Positions 59,514-64,000 of a stretch of DNA of 64,000 nucleotides are shown one piece after another. The notes beneath the pieces were generated by a model. It had not been told where the DNA came from and ran no database searches. It saw only the letters and a list, made by a program, of their open reading frames with translations. The DNA lies in contig CATFEX010000022.1 of the NCBI GenBank assembly GCA_949511625.1, forward strand, positions 1 to 64,000, read 5' to 3'. How positions within the stretch are numbered: the first letter of the stretch is position 1; each line of letters starts with the position of its first letter. Source of the stretch: UBA11891 sp003533785 (GTDB taxonomy: Bacteria; Bacteroidota; Bacteroidia; Flavobacteriales; Flavobacteriaceae). The translations under genes and the position numbers were made by a program.

Positions 59514-60536
59514 ATGAAATTTACGGCCCAACAAATCGCCTCACAACTTAAAGGGACGATCGATGGTGACCCTGAGACTGAGGTTTCGGAATTGTCAAAA
59601 ATAGAAGAAGCCCAAGAAGGGTCTCTTTCTTTTTTGGCCAATCCCAAATACACTCAATTCTTATACAAAACAAATGCTTCAATTGTTATTGTTAATGAAG
59701 ATTTCATTTCTGAGCAAAAGATCAGGCCCACACTTATTCGAGTGGAAGATGCCTACCAAGCTTTTTCTGAGCTTTTAGAATATTACACTACTGTTAAAAA
59801 CAAGCGAGATGGAGTTCACCCCTCAGCTTTGATTGCGGAGGATATCGAGTTACCCAAAGGTTCATACATTGGACCCAATGTCATTGTTGAAGAAAATAGC
59901 GTGTTGGGTAAAAACATCAAACTGTTTCCCAATGTCTACATTGCCAGCAATGTTATTATTGGGGATCACTGTACCATATACTCTGGTGCACAAATTCTAT
60001 CCGATACAGTTATTGGAGACCATTGCACAATTCACAGCGGAGTGGTTTTAGGTTCTGATGGTTTTGGTTTCTCACCCCAAGAAGATGGTTCTTATAAAAA
60101 GGTGCCGCAGACAGGAAATGTTGTTCTGGAAGACCATGTCGATGTGGGGGCCTCAAGCACCATTGACAAAGCTACTTTGGGGTCTACGATTATTCGGAAA
60201 GGAGTGAAACTCGACAATCAAATTCAGATTGCTCATAATGTGGAAGTAGGAGAGAATACCGTAATTGCTGCTCAAACTGGTATTGCAGGATCAACTAGAA
60301 TAGGTCGAAACTGTGTGATTGGAGGTCAAGTGGGTATCATAGGGCATATTACTATAGGAGATCATGTTCAAATTCAAGGACAAACAGGAGTGAATAGTAA
60401 TATAAAGAGTAATACTAAACTACAAGGATCCCCTGCATTGGATTATTTTAGTTTTAACAAATCCTACGTTCATTTTAAAAACCTACCCGCCCTAGTGAAT
60501 CGAGTAAACCAAATCGAGAAGAAAAATAAATCATGA
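59514..60536 (+). CDS. lpxD: UDP-3-O-(3-hydroxyacyl)glucosamine N-acyltransferase
   Basis: 340-aa enzyme of the third lipid A step. An N-terminal uridine-binding domain (FTAQQIASQLKGTIDGD) is followed by a left-handed parallel beta-helix of hexapeptide repeats, with the catalytic His in QIQIAHNVEVGEN, and a C-terminal helix. It overlaps lpxC/fabZ by 4 bp. Confidence 0.94.
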   Translation: MKFTAQQIASQLKGTIDGDPETEVSELSKIEEAQEGSLSFLANPKYTQFLYKTNASIVIVNEDFISEQKIRPTLIRVEDAYQAFSELLEYYTTVKNKRDGVHPSALIAEDIELPKGSYIGPNVIVEENSVLGKNIKLFPNVYIASNVIIGDHCTIYSGAQILSDTVIGDHCTIHSGVVLGSDGFGFSPQEDGSYKKVPQTGNVVLEDHVDVGASSTIDKATLGSTIIRKGVKLDNQIQIAHNVEVGENTVIAAQTGIAGSTRIGRNCVIGGQVGIIGHITIGDHVQIQGQTGVNSNIKSNTKLQGSPALDYFSFNKSYVHFKNLPALVNRVNQIEKKNKS

Positions 60537-61942
60537 TCCAAAAAACGGATTCTCAACAAACCATTTCAAAATCTGTTACTCTGGAAGGAGTCGGATTGCA
60601 TACTGGTAAGACAGTATCCCTTTCATTCAAACCTGCCGTTGAGAATACAGGCTATGTTTTTGTTCGAGAAGATTTGCAAGGAGCCCCGGAAATCGCTGCA
60701 GATATACAGTATGTCACAAACACCGAGCGTGGTACTAATCTTGAGAAGGATTCTATAAAAATACAAACCTCAGAGCATGTACTGGCTGCTCTAGTAGGGT
60801 TAGAAATAGACAACTGCTACATACACCTAAACGCACCAGAACCCCCAATTATGGATGGGTCTTCAAAATTTTTTGTAGATGCACTCCTGAAAGCAGGTAT
60901 TGAAAAGCAAAAGGAAGCACGTGAAGAATTTATTGTTGATGAAGTAATTTCATTTAAAGATGAAACCAGCGGAAGCGAACTCACAATCATCCCTTCCGAA
61001 AGCTATCAAATCACTACTATGGTTGATTTTGGCACGAAAATATTGGGAACTCAGAATGCTACTTTAGACTCTCTGATTGATTTTAAAGATGCCATTGCTC
61101 CTGCACGAACCTTTAGTTTTCTTCATGAATTAGAAACACTTTTAGATAATGGATTGATCAAAGGTGGCGATCTCAATAATGCAATCGTTTATGTGGATAA
61201 GCCTCTTTCTGAAAGTACAACGACTAAGTTAAAAAAAGCCTTTGATAAAGATCATATCAGTATCAAACCCAATGGAATTTTAGACAATCTTGACTTACAT
61301 TTTTCGAATGAAGCCGCCCGGCACAAACTCTTAGATGTAATCGGTGATCTTGCTCTCATCGGAACTCGTATTCGAGGACATGTTATTGCCAAAAAACCAG
61401 GACATCGTGTTAATACAGCTTTTGCAGAAAGAGTTGCCAAACGAATTAAACAAGACAAACGTTTAAACGCGCCTAAGATTGATTTTAACAAACCGCCCCT
61501 AATGGACACGGTAGCCATCATGAATATGCTTCCACATCGGCCGCCTTTTTTGTTGGTTGATAAGATTTATGAATTGTCCGATACACATGTGCTTGCGTTA
61601 AAAAATGTAACTATGAATGAACCCTTCTTTGAAGGACATTTTCCTGGAGCCCCTGTTATGCCAGGTGTTTTGCAGATTGAAGCAATGGCACAGGCGGGTG
61701 GTATATTGGTTCTTAATACCGTTCCGGATCCAGAAAATTATTTGACTTTTTTCATGAAAATTGACAATGTTAAATTCAAGCGTCCGGTGTATCCAGGGGA
61801 TACTTTAATTTTTAAACTCAATCTTATTTCACCCATCCGGCGTGGAATTTGCCATATGAGAGCTACAGCCTACGTTAATGGCAATCTTACCTCGGAAGGG
61901 GATATGATGGCTCAAATTATTAAACGAAAAGACGCAGAATGA
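60533..61942 (+). CDS. lpxC: Bifunctional LpxC deacetylase / FabZ dehydratase
   Basis: 469-aa fusion. Residues 1 to about 310 are UDP-3-O-acyl-GlcNAc deacetylase, the committed step of lipid A synthesis (zinc ligands His in SEHVLAAL, and His/Asp in RHKLLDVIGDLALIG; catalytic His in KPGHRVN). After a short linker the FabZ part begins at about 325 with MLPHRPPFLLVDKI; its catalytic His is in FEGHFPGAPVMPG and Glu in LQIEAMAQ. Such fusions are usual in Bacteroidota and tie lipid A synthesis to fatty acid elongation. It overlaps lpxD and lpxA by 4 bp each. Confidence 0.95.
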   Translation: MIQKTDSQQTISKSVTLEGVGLHTGKTVSLSFKPAVENTGYVFVREDLQGAPEIAADIQYVTNTERGTNLEKDSIKIQTSEHVLAALVGLEIDNCYIHLNAPEPPIMDGSSKFFVDALLKAGIEKQKEAREEFIVDEVISFKDETSGSELTIIPSESYQITTMVDFGTKILGTQNATLDSLIDFKDAIAPARTFSFLHELETLLDNGLIKGGDLNNAIVYVDKPLSESTTTKLKKAFDKDHISIKPNGILDNLDLHFSNEAARHKLLDVIGDLALIGTRIRGHVIAKKPGHRVNTAFAERVAKRIKQDKRLNAPKIDFNKPPLMDTVAIMNMLPHRPPFLLVDKIYELSDTHVLALKNVTMNEPFFEGHFPGAPVMPGVLQIEAMAQAGGILVLNTVPDPENYLTFFMKIDNVKFKRPVYPGDTLIFKLNLISPIRRGICHMRATAYVNGNLTSEGDMMAQIIKRKDAE

Positions 61943-62724
61943 ATCAACCGCTTGCCTATGTGCACCCAGGGGCTAAAATCGCTCAAAATGTAGTGATAGA
62001 ACCCTTTACCACCATATCGAATAATGTTGAAATAGGCGAGGGTACTTGGATTGGTCCTAATGTTACAATAATGGAGGGAGCACGCATTGGAAAAAATTGC
62101 TCTATTTTTTCAGGTGCTGTTATATCTGCCATTCCTCAAGATTTAAAATTTAAAGGGGAAGTGACAACTGTTGAGATTGGTGACAACACCACCATACGCG
62201 AATGTGTAACTATAAATAGAGGGACATTGAGCCGAATGAAAACAGAGATTGGAAGTGGCTGTTTGATTATGGCCTATTCCCACATAGCACACGATTGTGT
62301 TGTTGGGGACCATTGTATATTTTCCAATAATTCTACATTGGCTGGACATATTAATGTTGGGAATCATGTTATCCTGGCTGGTATGACTGCCATACACCAA
62401 TTTGTTACTGTTGGGGACCACGCTTTTATCGCTGGGGGATCCTTAGTCCGAAAAGATGTGCCACCCTATGTAAAAGCGGCTCGCGAGCCATTATCCTACG
62501 TTGGTATCAATTCGGTCGGACTACGACGGAGGGGATTCTCATCAGAGAAAATCACTGAAATTCAAAACATTTATCGTCTTCTGTACCAAAAAAAATACAA
62601 CAACGCACAAGCCGCTGAAATTATTGAGGCAGAAATGCTAGCCTCGCCCGAACGTGACGAAATACTTCAGTTTATCCGTAATTCACAACGGGGTATTATG
62701 AAAGGCTACTTTCAAAGGAACTAA
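61939..62724 (+). CDS. lpxA: UDP-N-acetylglucosamine acyltransferase
   Basis: 261-aa first enzyme of lipid A synthesis. It has a left-handed beta-helix of hexapeptide repeats, the catalytic His in LIMAYSHIAHDCVVGD, and the C-terminal helical domain (GLRRRGFSSEKITEIQNIYRLL). It overlaps lpxC/fabZ by 4 bp and precedes efp by 9 bp. Confidence 0.95.
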   Translation: MNQPLAYVHPGAKIAQNVVIEPFTTISNNVEIGEGTWIGPNVTIMEGARIGKNCSIFSGAVISAIPQDLKFKGEVTTVEIGDNTTIRECVTINRGTLSRMKTEIGSGCLIMAYSHIAHDCVVGDHCIFSNNSTLAGHINVGNHVILAGMTAIHQFVTVGDHAFIAGGSLVRKDVPPYVKAAREPLSYVGINSVGLRRRGFSSEKITEIQNIYRLLYQKKYNNAQAAEIIEAEMLASPERDEILQFIRNSQRGIMKGYFQRN

Positions 62725-62733
62725 ATTTATTCT

Positions 62734-63300
62734 ATGGCCAACACCTCAGACATTCGAAAAGGACTTTGTATTAAATACAGTAACGACATTTATAAGATTA
62801 TTGAGTTTCTTCATGTGAAACCCGGTAAGGGACCTGCATTTGTAAGGACAAAATTGAAAAGTGTGACCACAGGAAAAGTAGTTGACAATACCTTCTCTGC
62901 GGGACATAAAATTGACGATATTCGTGTCGAAACAAATAGGTTTCAGTTTCTTTATCAAGAAGGAGAACAATATCATTTTATGAACTCTGACGATTATGAA
63001 CAAATCAGTATTAATGTCAGCATCCTTGAACAAGCCGAATTGATGAAAGAAGGTGAAATAGTAACCATAGCCATCAATACGGAGGATGGAATGCCTCTCT
63101 CGGTAGATCTTCCTGCGAGTGTAATCCTAGAGGTGACCCACACTGAGCCGGGCGTTAAAGGAAATACCGCTACAAATGCAACCAAACCCGCAACCGTGGA
63201 AACGGGAGCCAAAATTAATGTTCCATTATTTATTAATGAAGGAGACAAGATTAAGGTAGATACCGAGAAAGGGAGTTATTTGGAAAGAGTTAAAGAATAA
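62734..63300 (+). CDS. efp: Translation elongation factor P
   Basis: 188-aa EF-P that relieves ribosome stalling at polyproline. Domain I has the loop HVKPGKGPAFVRTK, with the Lys in PGKG at the site that is modified in many bacteria; domains II and III are complete, with GVKGNTATNATKPATVETGA. It starts 9 bp after lpxA. Confidence 0.95.
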   Translation: MANTSDIRKGLCIKYSNDIYKIIEFLHVKPGKGPAFVRTKLKSVTTGKVVDNTFSAGHKIDDIRVETNRFQFLYQEGEQYHFMNSDDYEQISINVSILEQAELMKEGEIVTIAINTEDGMPLSVDLPASVILEVTHTEPGVKGNTATNATKPATVETGAKINVPLFINEGDKIKVDTEKGSYLERVKE

Positions 63301-63335
63301 ATAGATCAAATACGAATTTAAGCGAAACCAAAATT

Positions 63336-64000
63336 ATGAGTGTACTAGTCAATAAAGACTCAAAAATCATTGTTCAAGGATTTACAGGTGGTGAAGGTAC
63401 GTTTCACGCCACTCAAATGATTGAATACGGAACCAATGTTGTTGGAGGGGTTACTCCAGGAAAAGGAGGTCAAATCCATTTAGAGCGACCTGTATTTAAT
63501 ACTGTTGCTGAGGCGGTTAGTGAAGTAGGAGCCAATACTACAATCATTTTTGTGCCTCCGGCCTTTGCGGCTGACGCCATTATGGAAGCCGCTGAGGCTG
63601 GTATAAAAGTCATTATAACTATTACCGAGGGAATCCCTGTTTCCGATATGGTTAAAGTCTCTCATTACATTCAATCCAAGGATTGCCGAATGGTAGGGCC
63701 CAACTGCCCAGGCGTAATTACTCCAGAAGAAGCCAAGGTAGGAATCATGCCAGGATTTGTCTTTAAAAAAGGAAGTATTGGGATCGTATCCAAATCGGGT
63801 ACGCTAACTTATGAAGCAGCAGATCAAGTAGTTCGAGAGGGCTTGGGAATAACTACAGCCATTGGAATTGGCGGAGATCCCATCATTGGAACCACTACTA
63901 AAGAAGCGGTAGCTTTGTTGATGGAAGATCCAGAAACAGAAGCTATTGTTATGATTGGTGAGATAGGCGGTCAACTTGAAGCCGATGCTGCACAATGGGT
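63336..64000 (+). CDS. sucD: Succinate-CoA ligase alpha subunit, partial
   Basis: The first 221 codons of SucD, running off the window's right edge. Visible: N-terminal CoA-binding region IIVQGFTGGEGTFHATQM, GGVTPGKGG, ITEGIPV, MVGPNCPGVITP, GIVSKSGTLTYEA and GIGGDPIIGT. The phosphohistidine (near residue 246) lies beyond the window. The reading frame was traced from ATG 63336; the gene follows efp by 35 bp. Confidence 0.93.
   Translation, partial: MSVLVNKDSKIIVQGFTGGEGTFHATQMIEYGTNVVGGVTPGKGGQIHLERPVFNTVAEAVSEVGANTTIIFVPPAFAADAIMEAAEAGIKVIITITEGIPVSDMVKVSHYIQSKDCRMVGPNCPGVITPEEAKVGIMPGFVFKKGSIGIVSKSGTLTYEAADQVVREGLGITTAIGIGGDPIIGTTTKEAVALLMEDPETEAIVMIGEIGGQLEADAAQW

Noticed and set aside
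1..64000. CRISPR array, tRNA, rRNA, riboswitch, phage-defence cassette
   Set aside because: No regularly spaced repeats, no cloverleaf-like sequences, no recognisable aptamer and no known defence genes were seen in intergenic or coding regions.

Overview
The window looks like a chromosomal segment of a member of the Bacteroidota, most likely a marine-type Flavobacteriia (Flavobacteriaceae-like). The support is mutually consistent: an LpxC-FabZ fusion, a PorX-type regulator of type IX secretion, BshA, a TIGR02757 protein, a flavobacterial-style GH3/beta-lactamase fusion, low G+C, no clear Shine-Dalgarno sequences, and promoters of the Bacteroidota form TTG-N17-19-TAnnTTTG. I see no rRNA, tRNA, CRISPR array, insertion sequence or prophage. 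Almost all of the DNA is ordinary, tightly packed core genome; both ends cut through genes (lptD on the left, sucD on the right).

Layout. 1-13.4 kb: envelope and redox genes. lptD (minus) diverges from a cell-wall amidase and an MlaD-type lipid transport protein. These are followed by a compact plus-strand run: membrane Fe-S protein, HAD-like protein, CCG Fe-S protein, unknown 160-aa protein, GH3/beta-lactamase enzyme and bshA. A secreted penicillin-acylase-family enzyme lies convergent to bshA. 13.6-15.4 kb: the only clearly accessory-looking patch. It holds a tyrosine recombinase that has lost its catalytic tyrosine and other active-site residues, an AT-rich intergenic stretch with two perfect 9-bp inverted repeats, and a short AraC-like helix-turn-helix protein. 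15.4-28.8 kb: acyltransferase, mnmE, small membrane proteins, outer-membrane barrel, YfhO-like protein and flippase, uvrA, an ECF sigma factor, a 50-aa protein, nth. 28.8-42.8 kb: bcp, a TM2 protein, an unknown DUF1835 pair, a PhnP-like hydrolase, a dihydroorotase homologue without metal ligands, a LolD-like ATPase, msrA-folE, the serine-biosynthesis pair serA-serC, a LuxC-like acyl-CoA reductase divergent from a ferredoxin, and ychF.

42.9-64 kb: topoisomerase IV (parE-parC); terC, a lipoprotein and an XRE regulator on the other strand; then across a motif-rich divergent intergenic region an M14 carboxypeptidase, an Lrp/AsnC regulator and ppc; aroB; proline dehydrogenase; tsaE and porX; and finally an HD phosphohydrolase followed by lpxD-lpxC/fabZ-lpxA, efp and sucD. 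The three lipid A genes overlap by 4 bp each.

I did not find a convincing new defence or mobile system. The items most worth checking are: (1) the degenerate recombinase with its inverted repeats; (2) a cluster of TTGTAAAC motifs between the XRE regulator and the M14 peptidase; (3) a set of genes whose TAnnTTTG element sits 2-8 nt before the start codon, suggesting very short or absent leaders; (4) interlocked 3' ends at 8 of 11 convergent gene pairs; (5) several conserved but functionally unexplained clusters (Fe-S/HAD operon, acyl-CoA reductase/ferredoxin pair, DUF1835 pair, metal-free dihydroorotase homologue).
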